Notes: a model not told the origin generated them from the sequence alone. Positions 1-9,328 are shown, numbered from the stretch's first letter. The stretch: DNA of 64,000 bases from Acidobacteriota bacterium (GCA_003388555.1 QQVD01000074.1:86375-150374); one strand, 5' to 3'. A program made the numbers and translations.

Positions 1-2098
1 CGCCGCCGAAGGCCGAAGAGACGATTCCCGAGAGGCCTCCGGTACCCGAGGCGCTCTCGAGCCAGACCTCGATCGCCTTGATCTCGCCCGGCTCGACCTG
101 CAGCGGGGTGCCGGTGGTCAAGTCGCATCCGAGAGGGCAGGCCAGGCCGTCGTACAACTGTGTCGTGTAACCGTACTCGAGGGTCTGCACGAAGTAGATC
201 CCTTGCTCGAGCGGTGCGGTGATCAACACGCCTTGCGGGTCGGCATAGTAGAGGCCCTGCGATACGCCGGCTGAGGAGACCACCGCCGATCGGCCCGTGA
301 GCGGAGCGCCGGTGGCAGCATCGCGGATGGTGACTTGGATCCGGCCCCGCAGCGACGGCTGGAAGTCGATACCGTCTACCGTCACTCCGTCCTCGAACAC
401 GATCGGCGTCGCGGTGGTGACATCCGGACATGTCGGAACGCAGTCGATGCCGTCGTACAGCTCTGCGTAGAAAGCGCCGTCGTCTGCCAATCGCGCGTAA
501 TATCCCCCGCCGTCCAGGTCGTCGAGTCGATAGCGCCCGTCGGGCCCGGTCACCGCCGAGGTCACGAAGGCTCCGCCCTGGGCGAAGAGCTCGACGCGTT
601 TGCCCTCCAACACGAAGCCGTCGGCGTCGGTGACAGTGCCTTCGATCGACGCCAGGACGGGGAGCACGAAGTCGACGCCTGCTGCGATCGATCCGATGTC
701 GGCTGCGACCGCCGTGCCGTCGGCAGCGCCGCAGCTGACTGGGATCCCGCGTCGACAGGGCACCGAGTCGTACAACACCCCGGCGTGGCCGGAAGCGGTG
801 GCGAGGACGGCGTAGTCGCCGCTCGGCAACGAGGTGATCGTGTAGTCCCCAGACGGATCGGACTGCACGAAGGCGACCGGCTGACCTCCGAGGTCGAAAG
901 CCCAGACGATGGCACCTTCCACCGGCCCCAGAGCGGAAGACACGTTGCCGCTGATGCGAGCTGATCGAACGAGCTCGAAGTCGGCGGTCCGATCTCCCAG
1001 CGACAGGTCGATCACGCTGCCGTCGTCCAGGGTGCAGCCCACCTCCAGGCCACCAAAGCAGGAGACGTCGTCCCAGAGCTCGGGGACGTACTCGCCCGAG
1101 GGCGACACATACACACGATGGGGCGCCGCCTCCAGCAGAGCCAGGTCGTAGCCACCGCTGAGGTCCGTCGTAGCTTGCCGCCTCAGAAGGCCGTCGGCAT
1201 CGTAGGCCGCCACCAGAACGCCGGCCAGGGGGGACCCACCCTCCTCGCTGCGGACGACTCCCGTGATCCGCGAGGACGAGGCTACGCCGCGACTTCGTGC
1301 CTCGCCGATGCTCCCCTCGATGAGCTCCACCTCCAGCGCCTCGAACACCGTCTCTGCACCGGCGTCATGGTCCACGGGCGGAATGAAGCGCGCCTCTGCA
1401 AAGCCGGCTTGGCCTCCGAAACACGAGCGACCGCGGTGATCCGTCGTCAGGAGACGCGGAGCGGCGCCCGGCCTCTCGACCAGAACCTGCAGGCCCGGCG
1501 CGGCGTCGAAGCAGGCGCCGGCGTCGACCGGGCGTATGTCGAGGCGGGCGCCCGGCCCGGAGGAGGAGACGGTGAGGGCGAGAGAGCCTCCCAAGGCATC
1601 GAGCAGCAGCACGACCTCGTCACGACCGGAAGTGGCCTGCATCGGGCCAGCGTGGTGGCGCGGCCGAGCGCCGAGCTGCACCGTGGCGCCCGGCTTGGCG
1701 AGCGTCACCTCGACCAGGCGCTGCCCCGTCGCCGGCAGCTCGACCTCGAGCTGCAGGATCTCGCCCAGGGAGAACCGCCCGAGCTCGGCGATCCGCCCCC
1801 CCGCCGCACCTCCCCGAGGCAGAGAGGAGATCGGCCGAAGGTCGATCTCGGCAGCAGCGGCTCCCGCGAGAAGATGGCGACGAGCCTGCAAATCGCCAGC
1901 TCGCTCCTTCTGGCGAGCCACACCGAGAACCTGTCGCAGGTCACCATCGAAGTCCGTGGCCTGCCCGACGACAGGCGTGGCGAGTAGAGCGAGCGAGGCG
2001 CAGAAGGCCACTGTTGCCAGCGCACCGAGCTCGCAAGAGCAGGACTTCTCTACACCCAGCCGGCCTGACCCGCCGCGGGCGCGGCCGATCGATCGCAT
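1..2098 (-). CDS. Secreted carboxypeptidase-regulatory-like repeat protein, C-terminus beyond window
   Basis: The frame is open from an ATG at 2098 to the left edge (699 codons), so the C-terminus is missing. GGGGG lies 5 bases before the ATG. A signal peptide is visible: basic start, then a hydrophobic run ending in TPVVGQA at about residue 46. The N-terminal third looks like a pre-peptidase/beta-sandwich domain (LVEVTLAKPGATVQL). From about residue 270 on there are four or five repeats of roughly 100 residues with the carboxypeptidase-regulatory-like pattern: ISGxV, a G-x-V/I-E-G segment, GxYxIxxLxxGxY, and a conserved 'LYD...C...C' pair that may form a disulfide. Such proteins are exported and usually bind or display; no catalytic domain is visible. 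Exact function unknown. The downstream end would show whether it has a sorting tail. Confidence 0.85.
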   Translation of the reverse strand, partial: MRSIGRARGGSGRLGVEKSCSCELGALATVAFCASLALLATPVVGQATDFDGDLRQVLGVARQKERAGDLQARRHLLAGAAAAEIDLRPISSLPRGGAAGGRIAELGRFSLGEILQLEVELPATGQRLVEVTLAKPGATVQLGARPRHHAGPMQATSGRDEVVLLLDALGGSLALTVSSSGPGARLDIRPVDAGACFDAAPGLQVLVERPGAAPRLLTTDHRGRSCFGGQAGFAEARFIPPVDHDAGAETVFEALEVELIEGSIGEARSRGVASSSRITGVVRSEEGGSPLAGVLVAAYDADGLLRRQATTDLSGGYDLALLEAAPHRVYVSPSGEYVPELWDDVSCFGGLEVGCTLDDGSVIDLSLGDRTADFELVRSARISGNVSSALGPVEGAIVWAFDLGGQPVAFVQSDPSGDYTITSLPSGDYAVLATASGHAGVLYDSVPCRRGIPVSCGAADGTAVAADIGSIAAGVDFVLPVLASIEGTVTDADGFVLEGKRVELFAQGGAFVTSAVTGPDGRYRLDDLDGGGYYARLADDGAFYAELYDGIDCVPTCPDVTTATPIVFEDGVTVDGIDFQPSLRGRIQVTIRDAATGAPLTGRSAVVSSAGVSQGLYYADPQGVLITAPLEQGIYFVQTLEYGYTTQLYDGLACPLGCDLTTGTPLQVEPGEIKAIEVWLESASGTGGLSGIVSSAFGG

Positions 2099-2268
2099 CT
2101 CAGCCCCCTTGCCTTGGGTATCGGAGGCTCCTTTATAGCAGGCGCGCGGCGCTCGCTCAGGGGCTTCGTCGACGGCACCGAGTACGACGGCGAAGCCGAA
2201 GAGGTCCTCCGTGATGCCTCGCCTCCTCCACTACCCGGTCCTCTCTCCGAAGGGGAGGAGATCGTGCC

Positions 2269-2898
2269 TCAGCCGACAGCCAGGTCCTCGCGGCAGGCGC
2301 GCCTGGCCTCATAGAGCGCGGTGCCGACGGCGCTGAGCACGAGCGCCGCCAGCCCTGCCATCGAGAGGTGGAAAGACGCGAAAGGCGTCGCCAGCAGTCC
2401 GACCAGCGCGCCGTAGAAGAGGATGCGCCCGAGCGCACGGTGCGCGCGCTCCCAGGCGAGGGGGCTGCGCAGGGTCCAGGGCACGCGGAGCCCGAGCGGA
2501 CCACCGGGTCGCAACTTGGCAACCGCGGCGCCCTTGAGCGCCACCACGGCCCACACCATCAGGGCGAGGATCTCCGGCGCGACTCCGGGCGCGCGGCCGT
2601 AGTCGTCGAGCACCACGATCAGGCTGATCCCCCCGAGAGCAGCCACCGCCGCGAACCGCCAGGCGAGGACCCAGGTGCTCAGGCTGGCGCTGCGACCGTC
2701 GGCCTCGCGAAAGGCGCGGCGGTTGACGACATGGAGTGCGATGGTCGCCATCAGGACGCCGGGTACGGCGCGGCTGCGGTCACCGGGCTGTAGGGCGTCG
2801 GCCAGCATCAGCCCGCTCTGGAAGAGGACCACCACGGCGGTGAATCGCTGGATGAGCTCCTGCGCGCGGTCTCTGGTCGTGCCGGTCGTGCTGGTCAT
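2269..2898 (-). CDS. SdpI family membrane protein (immunity-like)
   Basis: This 209-residue polytopic membrane protein has about five hydrophobic segments. The diagnostic SdpI segment is GLRVPWTLRSPLAWERAHR, the 'R-x-PWTL-x-x-x-x-W-x-x-x-H' motif shared by SdpI/YhfL proteins. In Bacillus subtilis SdpI gives immunity to the SdpC toxin and sequesters the repressor SdpR at the membrane. Here the start ATG overlaps the TGA of the ArsR-type gene upstream by 4 bases (ATGA), reproducing the sdpR-sdpI arrangement. No SdpA/B/C-like toxin gene is seen nearby, so a role in immunity or stress sensing is inference. The N-terminus carries an extra hydrophobic segment pair before the motif, within the normal size range of the family. 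Confidence 0.82.
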   Translation of the reverse strand: MTSTTGTTRDRAQELIQRFTAVVVLFQSGLMLADALQPGDRSRAVPGVLMATIALHVVNRRAFREADGRSASLSTWVLAWRFAAVAALGGISLIVVLDDYGRAPGVAPEILALMVWAVVALKGAAVAKLRPGGPLGLRVPWTLRSPLAWERAHRALGRILFYGALVGLLATPFASFHLSMAGLAALVLSAVGTALYEARRACREDLAVG

Positions 2899-3206
2899 GC
2901 CGGTTCGCTCTCCTCTCGCAGCGTCTGCTCGCGAGACGCCACGCCACTGGCCGATCCGAACATCTCGATCAGGAACGCCATCGCCTCTTCTGCGGCCGAG
3001 ATCTTGAGCCGGTAACGGATCGAGGTTCCGTCACGCTCGGCGTCGACGAGATCGGCCCGCCTCAGGACCTTGAGGTGCGCGGTGACCGATGGCCAGGCCA
3101 TGTCGAACGCCTCTGCGATCTGCCCCGAGCTCATCGGGCCTCCACGCAGCATGACGACGATCTGGCGGCGGACGGGATGCGAGAGTGCCTTGAAGATCGT
3201 GTTCAT
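2895..3206 (-). CDS. ArsR-family repressor, SdpR-like
   Basis: A 103-residue winged-helix regulator. It opens with the SdpR/ArsR signature 'IFKALSHPVRRQIVVML', followed by the helix-turn-helix SSGQIAEAFDMAWPSVTAHL (residues about 26-45) and the wing 'DAERDGTSIRYRL'. There are no Cys or His clusters for metal sensing, which agrees with the SdpR branch rather than metal-responsive ArsR. Its stop overlaps the SdpI-like gene, so the two are translationally coupled. An AT-rich inverted repeat sits only 14 bases before the ATG, and no Shine-Dalgarno is apparent, which suggests a leaderless or very short 5' UTR and autorepression. Function by family: repressor of its own operon, relieved when SdpI captures it. 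Confidence 0.85.
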   Translation of the reverse strand: MNTIFKALSHPVRRQIVVMLRGGPMSSGQIAEAFDMAWPSVTAHLKVLRRADLVDAERDGTSIRYRLKISAAEEAMAFLIEMFGSASGVASREQTLREESEPA

Positions 3207-3219
3207 GAGCCAGGACTGT

Positions 3220-3239
3220 AATTAGATTTATGCCTAATT
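3220..3239. promoter_or_regulatory. Inverted repeat, predicted operator of the sdpRI-like operon
   Basis: Perfect 6-bp arms AATTAG and CTAATT separated by 8 bases (ATTTATGC). The site is strongly AT-rich inside a roughly 70 percent GC region and lies immediately upstream of the ArsR-type gene. ArsR-family dimers bind such repeats over their own promoter. Operator assignment is inference. Confidence 0.6.
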
Positions 3240-3434
3240 GCAACCCACAGCACCTTCGATTCCGAGTTGCGTGGCGGCCTCCAGGCCAAGCACGCCGTCG
3301 CGACCTAGAGCTCGGACGCAGCGACGTCTCCAGCCGGGAGCATGATCATGCTCTGGGAGAGATCGCCCGGCTCACCTACCGTCTCCGGTGCGCCGATCGC
3401 CGTCGCGATCGGTCGATCGACGGAGGCGAATGCC

Positions 3435-4688
3435 ATGAATCGAAGCGCAAGGCTAGGTCTCCTCGTCGCCTGGACCTGGGCGTCGGGCGCCCACGCCGCC
3501 ACCTTCGTGGTCGACACCGAGGCGGACGGCATGGTGACGGGATGTTCGCCTCTCGTCATCGGTGATTGCACCCTACGCGGCGCCATCCAGCGGGCGAACC
3601 AGAACGTCGGCTTCGACACCATCACCTTCGGTTTCGGAGTCCGCACGATCGAGCTGACGCTGTCCGGAGCAGGTGACGACCTCAACCAGACCGGTGATCT
3701 CGACATCCTCGAAGATCTTCTGATCGACGGCAACGGCGTCGTCACCGTCGACGCCACTGCGATCGAGGATCGTGTCTTCGACGTCAGCACCAACTCGACG
3801 GCCTTCACCGTGATCGAGGGATTGACGATCTCAGGCGGACGGGCTCCGACCGGCGACGGCTCCTTCGACGGTGGCGGGGTCCGTTGCCTGCAGAGCGCCC
3901 TCTTCCTCGACCATGTCGTGGTCGGGGACAACGGCCCGGTCCGTCGCGGGGGGGGCGTGTACGCGCAGTGCGACGTCATCGCCAACTTCACCACCTTCTC
4001 TGACAACGTCGCGACCCAGGCCGGCGGCGGGCTGGAGATCTTCTCCGACCATCATCTCAGCGCCCCGGTGAGCGCCTTCGTCGGCAACCACGCCGCCATC
4101 GGAGGCGGGCTCTCGATCGGAATGCTCTCGACTGCCGCCATCGACAACACGACGTTCAGCGGCAACACGGCGACCAACGGGGGCACGGCCATCCACAACT
4201 CCAGCCAGCTCGAGCTCGACTTCGTCACCGTCTTCGATCCCCAGTCGGCGATCCCGACCATCGCCCACCTCAACCTGGGAGCGACGACCGCCTTCAGCAA
4301 CAGCCTGGTGGTCGGCAGCTGCGCTGCGATTCCCGGCAACACCCTGGTGACCCTCGGCGGCAACCTCGAGAGCCCCGGCGACACCTGCCTCTTCGATCCG
4401 ATGCTGGACCAGTTCACCGTCGCCGACGCCCGCCTGTCGCCGCTCGGCGACAATGGCGGTCCGACCCCGTCGCACATGCCGCGGGCCGACAGCCCAGCGG
4501 TCGACGACCCCTTGGGCACGATCAGCAACTGCCCGGCCCACGACCAGCGGTTCGGGCCACCTCGCCCCCTCGACGGCAACGGCGACGGCCTCGCCGCCTG
4601 CGACATCGGCGCGATCGAGCGCGACGTGTTGTTCGACGACGGCTTTGAGTCAGGCGATCTCTCGGAATGGAGTCTTGCCACCCCGTAG
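3435..4688 (+). CDS. Secreted CSLREAI / choice-of-anchor Q-type right-handed beta-helix protein
   Basis: Start chosen at the ATG preceded by GGAGG (8 bases upstream) because it gives a normal signal peptide (LGLLVAWTWASGAHA). The mature N-terminus carries FVVDTEADG followed by CTLRGAIQRANQN, the CSLREAI motif common to polymorphic outer-membrane/beta-helix proteins. The middle (residues about 60-330) has parallel beta-helix rungs: GLTISGGRA, GGGVRC, TTFSGNTATNGGTAIHNS. The tail contains LSPLGDNGGPTPSHMP and GxRFGPPRPLDGNGDG(x)ACDIGAIE, typical of choice-of-anchor Q proteins, and it ends with 'DDGFESGDLSEWS', a short motif often found at the C-terminus of secreted proteins from marine and soil bacteria. 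417 residues. Probable surface or extracellular adhesin-like protein; no enzyme residues recognised. Confidence 0.85.
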   Translation: MNRSARLGLLVAWTWASGAHAATFVVDTEADGMVTGCSPLVIGDCTLRGAIQRANQNVGFDTITFGFGVRTIELTLSGAGDDLNQTGDLDILEDLLIDGNGVVTVDATAIEDRVFDVSTNSTAFTVIEGLTISGGRAPTGDGSFDGGGVRCLQSALFLDHVVVGDNGPVRRGGGVYAQCDVIANFTTFSDNVATQAGGGLEIFSDHHLSAPVSAFVGNHAAIGGGLSIGMLSTAAIDNTTFSGNTATNGGTAIHNSSQLELDFVTVFDPQSAIPTIAHLNLGATTAFSNSLVVGSCAAIPGNTLVTLGGNLESPGDTCLFDPMLDQFTVADARLSPLGDNGGPTPSHMPRADSPAVDDPLGTISNCPAHDQRFGPPRPLDGNGDGLAACDIGAIERDVLFDDGFESGDLSEWSLATP

Positions 4689-4876
4689 GTCCCCCGCTCC
4701 GGATGCAGGTACGTCGCTCGCTCGACCAGACCGCGAGCGCTCGGCGGGTCGGGGGACCTCCGGCACGGACGGCAGGCTTCCCGGCTCTCGACGACCCGCT
4801 GCCCTATGATCAGGGAGAGCCGCGGCAACGGGCGAGGACGAGGGCCCGCGGCCCGGTGCCTTCGTCGAGGCAGAGG

Positions 4877-5530
4877 GTGTTGAACGGCGACAAAGCGATC
4901 CGCGTCGGCCTCATCGACGACGACCCTCCGTTCAGGCGGAGCGTCCGCATGCTGCTCGAAGGCACACCGGGCTTCGCCTGCTGCGGCTCCTGGGGCAGCC
5001 TCGAGGCCGCTCTGCACGGCCAGAGCGACGGTGAGCCCGATGTGATCCTGCTCGACGTGCGACTGCCCGGCACCCAGGGAAGCCAGGGCGTCGCTGAGAT
5101 CCGCCGCCGCTTCCCCACCGCCCTCGTCCTGATGTTGACCGGCAGCTCCGACGACGACGTCGTCTTCGATTCGCTCTGCCGGGGCGCCAGCGGCTACCTC
5201 CTCAAGGGCACACCGCCGGCGCGCCTGCTCGAAGCGATCGAGGAGGCGTACAGCGGCGGCTCCCCGATGTCGCCGGTCATCGCCCGCAAGGTCGTCACAC
5301 TGCTGTCGGAGCGTCGGCCGGTCGCCGAGGAGATCGACCGTCCGCTGAGCGAGCGGGAGCTCGAGGTCCTCGAGCGACTCGCGGCAGGGCGCACCTACCA
5401 GGAGGCAGCGAGCGAGCTCTCGGTGTCGATCAACACCCTGCGCAACCACGTACGGTCGATCTACGACAAGCTGCAGGTCCACAGCTGTGGCGAGGCGGTG
5501 AGCAAGGCGATGCGCGGAGGGCTGATCTGA
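4877..5530 (+). CDS. NarL/FixJ-type response regulator
   Basis: About 217 residues. The receiver domain has the acidic pair D14/D15, phospho-acceptor D60 (VILLDVRLPG), the Thr of MLTGSS and the Lys of YLLKG. A LuxR-type helix-turn-helix follows (LSERELEVLERLAAG ... INTLRNHVRSIYDKL). Start codon is uncertain: GTG at 4877 has GAGG 6 bases upstream and gives the normal family length; TTG at 4880 or GTG at 4856 are alternatives. The gene points towards the giant sensor kinase on the opposite strand, 67 bases away, so they may form a two-component pair although they cannot share a transcript. Output: DNA-binding transcriptional control; targets unknown. Confidence 0.88.
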   Translation: MLNGDKAIRVGLIDDDPPFRRSVRMLLEGTPGFACCGSWGSLEAALHGQSDGEPDVILLDVRLPGTQGSQGVAEIRRRFPTALVLMLTGSSDDDVVFDSLCRGASGYLLKGTPPARLLEAIEEAYSGGSPMSPVIARKVVTLLSERRPVAEEIDRPLSERELEVLERLAAGRTYQEAASELSVSINTLRNHVRSIYDKLQVHSCGEAVSKAMRGGLI

Positions 5531-5597
5531 CCCGCGGCCGTTCTTCGAGCACCACCTGGCCGGCCCCTTCCGCCGAGACCTCGGCTGGAGCACCGAG

Positions 5598-8500
5598 TCA
5601 GTCGGATCCGTCGGCGAGGATCGGCAGGGTGACGATGAAGGTCGTTCCGCGCCCCACCACCGAATCCACCCGGATCGAGCCACGGTGGGATTCGGCGATG
5701 CGCTTGGCGATCGTCAATCCCAACCCCGTGCCGCCTCCGAACGACACGAACGGCTCGAACAGCGTGGCCAGTCGCGGCGCGGCGATGCCGACGCCGTCGT
5801 CCGCGACCGAGAAGCGCACGCACGGTCCCTGCATCGGATCGTCGATGGCCACCGCCGCCAGCGCCACGTGGGTGGCGCCGGCATGGCGGCGGGCGTTGTT
5901 CAGAAGGTTGACCAGCATCCTGAGGAGCTTCTCGCGCTCGGCGGCGATCCGTGGCAGCGCGTCCTCCACCGCCACCCTCACCGGTAGCGCCTGCTCGTCC
6001 TCGCGCAGGCCCGCCTCGAAGGTGGCAACCACGTCGGCGACCAGGTCGCCCGGATCGATCGGCACCAGGATGGGTGCCTGCGGACGCGCCAGCTCGAGCA
6101 GATCCTCGAGCAGTAGCTCGATGCGCCGCGACTCGCCCGCCAGGAGATCGAGCTCCCGCCGCACCTCCTGACGCGACGAGAGCCTCGAGTCGAGGAGGTG
6201 CGCTGCCGTCTGGATGGCGAACAGGGGGTGCCGCAGCTCGTGCGCCACGCCGGCTACGAGGTGGCCGTAGGCGGCCATCCGGTCAGCGTCGCGCAGAGCC
6301 CTGATGCCGTCCTCTACCCGCTGCGCCAGCGTCTCGTTGGCCTCCGCGAGCTCGGCGCGCGCCAGCTCGAGATCGGTGGTGCGGCGCTGCACGGCGCTCT
6401 CCAACTCCTGTTGACGAAGCCGCACACTGCGCAACAGCAGGCGATGCAGCAGATAGAGCGCCAGCAGGGCGGCGAGGAAGGCGAGGCTCCGGAACCAGAG
6501 AGTCTCGAAGATCCGCGGCTGGACCGTGATCGCCACGGCGTCGGCGGGACCCCAGGCGCCGTCGGCGAGACGCGCCTGCACCTCGAACCGATACTCCTCG
6601 GGGCCCAGGCCGCTGTAGCTCGCCGAACGTCGCGCGCCGGCTTCGCTCCAATCCTCGTCGAGGCCCAGCAGTCGGTAGCGGAACGCCAGCCTCTCGGGAG
6701 CCGACAGGTGGATCGCCGTGTAGCGCACCTCGAGCTGCCGCACGTCGGGCGGCAGCACCAGCAGGTCGCTCGCCAGCCCCAGACCGGGAGCTTCGAGCGC
6801 GTGATCCCTGGCGCCGACCCGCTCGACGATCGCCACGGGCCGCACCGGCTCTTCGAGGAGCCGGCCCGGGTCGACTCGGACCACCCCGTCGATCGTCGCG
6901 AACCAGAGCAGACCTTCGGTATCGAGCCATCCGGATGGCTGCGTACCTCCGCTGGCTTCGTGTTGGCGCATGCCGTGGGCTCGGCCGAAACGCCGGCAGC
7001 GTACCTGCGACGCAGCACCGTCGAGCACCGAGCGCACCTCGGCCTCGACGACCACGAAGACGCCCATGTTGCTGCTCATCCACAGCCGACCCCGCCCGTC
7101 GTCGACCAGCGCGAAGACGTCGTCGTCGCAGAGACCCCGACCCCGATCGATGACCCCCACCGAGCCGTCGGCCCGCCTCAGCGCCAGACCCGAGCCCAGC
7201 GTGCCGAGCCAGAGTTCGTCTCCATCGGCGAGGAGCGCGAGGAACATCCCTCCGCGCAGGGTGTCCGGCAGCTCGACCTCCTCGGGCCGTGCACCGTCGA
7301 AGCGCATCAGAAAACCCGCTCCACCCAACCAGACCGTGCCGTCCGTGGTCTCGGCGATCGCGGCGACGTACCGATCCCCCACCAGTCCGAGCGAGCGGAA
7401 GCGACCGTCGTCGAAGCGTCGCGGCTCGCCGAGGAAGCCACCCCACAGCCTGCCGGACGAGTCCTCCAGGAGAGAGAAGTTCTGAGGGCTGCCGTCTGTC
7501 GGCAACGCGGTGAAGCCACTGCCGGAGCGCCGCACCACTCCGCCGGCCGTGCCGACCAGCAGCTCTCCGGCCGCCGTCGCTGCGAGCGCCATCACGTCGA
7601 GACTCGGCAGGCCGTCTTCCCTCGCAAAGCGGCCGACGATCCTGCCTCCCCGGATCTGCGCCAGGCCGCCGCCTTCGGTGCCGATCCAGATCGAGCCGTC
7701 CGTCGTGCTCAGCACCGAGTGCACGACCGCGACTGGAAGACCCTCCTGCACCGAGAACGTCACGATCGGTCTCTCGGAGAGCCTGCCGAGGCCCTCGGCG
7801 TTCGAACCGAGCCAGAGATTCCCTTCACGGTCCTCGAACAGCGAACGCACCAGCCGGATGGCGCCGCTGCGCTGCAGGTCGTCGCCGACGAGCCGGGCGA
7901 TCCCCGCCGTGCCGTCGGAGAACCAGATCGATCCGTCGCGGTCTTGGAGCATGCTGACCACGACACCTTCCTCGAGGCCCTGTGTCGCCCCGATACGTCG
8001 CCGGATCCCACCGCCAACGACCTGGACGAGACCGGCGCCCAAGGTGCCGATCCACAGGCTGCCGTCTGCAGCGAGCAGCAAGGTCTCGATGGGAGCGCCG
8101 ACATCTTCGCCACCACCGCGCGAAAGCACGACTTCGAGGTTCCCGTCACGGACACACCAGACCTCGTCGACGCGGGCCATGCAGACACGCCTCTGGCGGT
8201 CTGCGACCGAGCGTACGCCGTCGATCCCGCGTCCTTCGGCATCGAGGAATGGCCTTGCGCCATCGACCTCGGCGACGAGGAGGGGCGCCTCGGAACGCGC
8301 GATCCACACCCCGCCCGCACTGCGCGTCACCAGGGTGTAGGCGCCGGACACCGGCCGTCCGTCGAGCAACACCTCTCGGACCCAAGAGAAGCCGACGACC
8401 AGAACGCGGTCCGCGGTGGCAACCCAGAGAGAGCCGCTGGTGTCGGTCGCCAGTCCGACGATCGGCTCACGAGGAAGGTCCTCCCGAAGTCGGAACTCGA

Positions 8501-8735
8501 CGCCGTCGAAGCTCGCCACACCGACGAGGGTGCCGACCCACAGGTACCCGTCGGGAGTCTGAGCGAGCGCGGCGATGCTCGACTGCGGCAGGCCGTCGTC
8601 CAGGCTCCAGCGACGCAGTTCGAACTGGGAGAGCAGCCGTTCCGGCTCGAGCGCGGCCACCGACGCCGGACCTGCGAGTGCCGACCAGGCGGTGATGGTC
8701 GCAGCAGCCACGAGCCGACGCGCGAGCACGTTCAA
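5598..8735 (-). CDS. Two-component sensor histidine kinase with two seven-bladed propeller (Reg_prop) and Y_Y_Y domains
   Basis: 1045 residues beginning at TTG (a GTG two codons later is the alternative). A signal peptide is followed by many Reg_prop repeats of about 45 residues, such as 'DGSLWIGTLGAGL' and 'DREGNLWLGSNAEGL' (residues about 40-640), which fold as periplasmic propellers. A Y_Y_Y domain (YRLLGLDEDWS...Y..LGPEEYRFEVQA) follows, then one transmembrane helix (LAFLAALLALYLLHRLLL) and a coiled coil. HisKA: H832 in HELRHPL. HATPase: N-box NLLNNARRHA, G1 DDGVGI, G2 GGGTGLGL. No receiver domain is fused, unlike the hybrid Bacteroides regulators, so a separate regulator is needed; the convergent NarL-type gene is the obvious candidate. 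The ligand cannot be told from sequence; in Bacteroidetes this architecture senses glycans. Confidence 0.93.
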   Translation of the reverse strand: MNVLARRLVAAATITAWSALAGPASVAALEPERLLSQFELRRWSLDDGLPQSSIAALAQTPDGYLWVGTLVGVASFDGVEFRLREDLPREPIVGLATDTSGSLWVATADRVLVVGFSWVREVLLDGRPVSGAYTLVTRSAGGVWIARSEAPLLVAEVDGARPFLDAEGRGIDGVRSVADRQRRVCMARVDEVWCVRDGNLEVVLSRGGGEDVGAPIETLLLAADGSLWIGTLGAGLVQVVGGGIRRRIGATQGLEEGVVVSMLQDRDGSIWFSDGTAGIARLVGDDLQRSGAIRLVRSLFEDREGNLWLGSNAEGLGRLSERPIVTFSVQEGLPVAVVHSVLSTTDGSIWIGTEGGGLAQIRGGRIVGRFAREDGLPSLDVMALAATAAGELLVGTAGGVVRRSGSGFTALPTDGSPQNFSLLEDSSGRLWGGFLGEPRRFDDGRFRSLGLVGDRYVAAIAETTDGTVWLGGAGFLMRFDGARPEEVELPDTLRGGMFLALLADGDELWLGTLGSGLALRRADGSVGVIDRGRGLCDDDVFALVDDGRGRLWMSSNMGVFVVVEAEVRSVLDGAASQVRCRRFGRAHGMRQHEASGGTQPSGWLDTEGLLWFATIDGVVRVDPGRLLEEPVRPVAIVERVGARDHALEAPGLGLASDLLVLPPDVRQLEVRYTAIHLSAPERLAFRYRLLGLDEDWSEAGARRSASYSGLGPEEYRFEVQARLADGAWGPADAVAITVQPRIFETLWFRSLAFLAALLALYLLHRLLLRSVRLRQQELESAVQRRTTDLELARAELAEANETLAQRVEDGIRALRDADRMAAYGHLVAGVAHELRHPLFAIQTAAHLLDSRLSSRQEVRRELDLLAGESRRIELLLEDLLELARPQAPILVPIDPGDLVADVVATFEAGLREDEQALPVRVAVEDALPRIAAEREKLLRMLVNLLNNARRHAGATHVALAAVAIDDPMQGPCVRFSVADDGVGIAAPRLATLFEPFVSFGGGTGLGLTIAKRIAESHRGSIRVDSVVGRGTTFIVTLPILADGSD

Positions 8736-8926
8736 CTTTCGATCTCTGGGGACACGGCGGGGAGCCTTTGGCTCCGGGGTCGGCGGCGACCGACGGTGGC
8801 GGTGTCACATGCCTCGGGGGCTGGCCCGAGGACACCCTCCGGTCCGGGCACCTCTCCGTCGAGTCGGACGCCGCCGCCACGACCCACGGGCCCTGGTCCC
8901 GGGGCCACCAGCGGTGCTCCCGGCGA

Positions 8927-9328
8927 TCAGCTCTGGTGCGAGCGATGCAGCGAGTTCGAGCTGCAGTCGGAGAGCTCGTCGAACTCCGCATCGATCGCCT
9001 CGAACACGTCCGACTGGCCGGCGCGCTTGGCCGCCGCCCACACCTCGAGCGACGGATAGACGTCGAGATAACCGAAGGAGTTCGGCGCCCCGACGATGTT
9101 CTCGAGCACGTAGCTGGCCACGGGCGAGCCTTCCAGCTTCTCGTTGACCGCCTTCAGCCATCTGCTGTTCGTCGCCCGGACCTCGTCGGGAGTCTTGCCA
9201 TCCTTCAGGGTGCAGCTCCACATCTCGACGATGCGCGGCTCCGACGCTGCGTCGTGGCTCTCGCCAGCGACCGCGGCTCCGACTCCGGCGAGGACGAGAA
9301 CGCAGAACGTGACCAGGACGTGCCTCAT
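8927..9328 (-). CDS. Small exported protein of unknown function
   Basis: 133 residues; ATG at 9328 has AAGGAG 7 bases before it and yields a clean signal peptide (LVTFCVLVLAGVGAAVAG). The mature part (IVEMWSCTLKDGKTPDEV ... NSRWLKAV) resembles the alpha+beta fold of small dimeric barrel proteins (ABM/NIPSNAP-like): strand-helix-strand with a central Trp, but the identity is weak and no active-site residues are apparent. Two Cys flank the ends (one in EMWSC, one near the C-terminus), possibly a disulfide. It reads in the same direction as the sensor kinase, 191 bases upstream of it, so co-transcription is possible. Function unknown. Confidence 0.7.
   Translation of the reverse strand: MRHVLVTFCVLVLAGVGAAVAGESHDAASEPRIVEMWSCTLKDGKTPDEVRATNSRWLKAVNEKLEGSPVASYVLENIVGAPNSFGYLDVYPSLEVWAAAKRAGQSDVFEAIDAEFDELSDCSSNSLHRSHQS

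Noticed and set aside
5572..5585. GCCGAG-AC-CTCGGC palindrome between the response regulator and kinase genes
   Set aside because: Too short a loop and no T-run to claim a terminator; chance is likely at this GC content.
6198..9059. 953-codon open frame on the plus strand
   Set aside because: Antisense to the sensor kinase, which has clear HisKA/HATPase and propeller motifs; the plus-strand product is low complexity.
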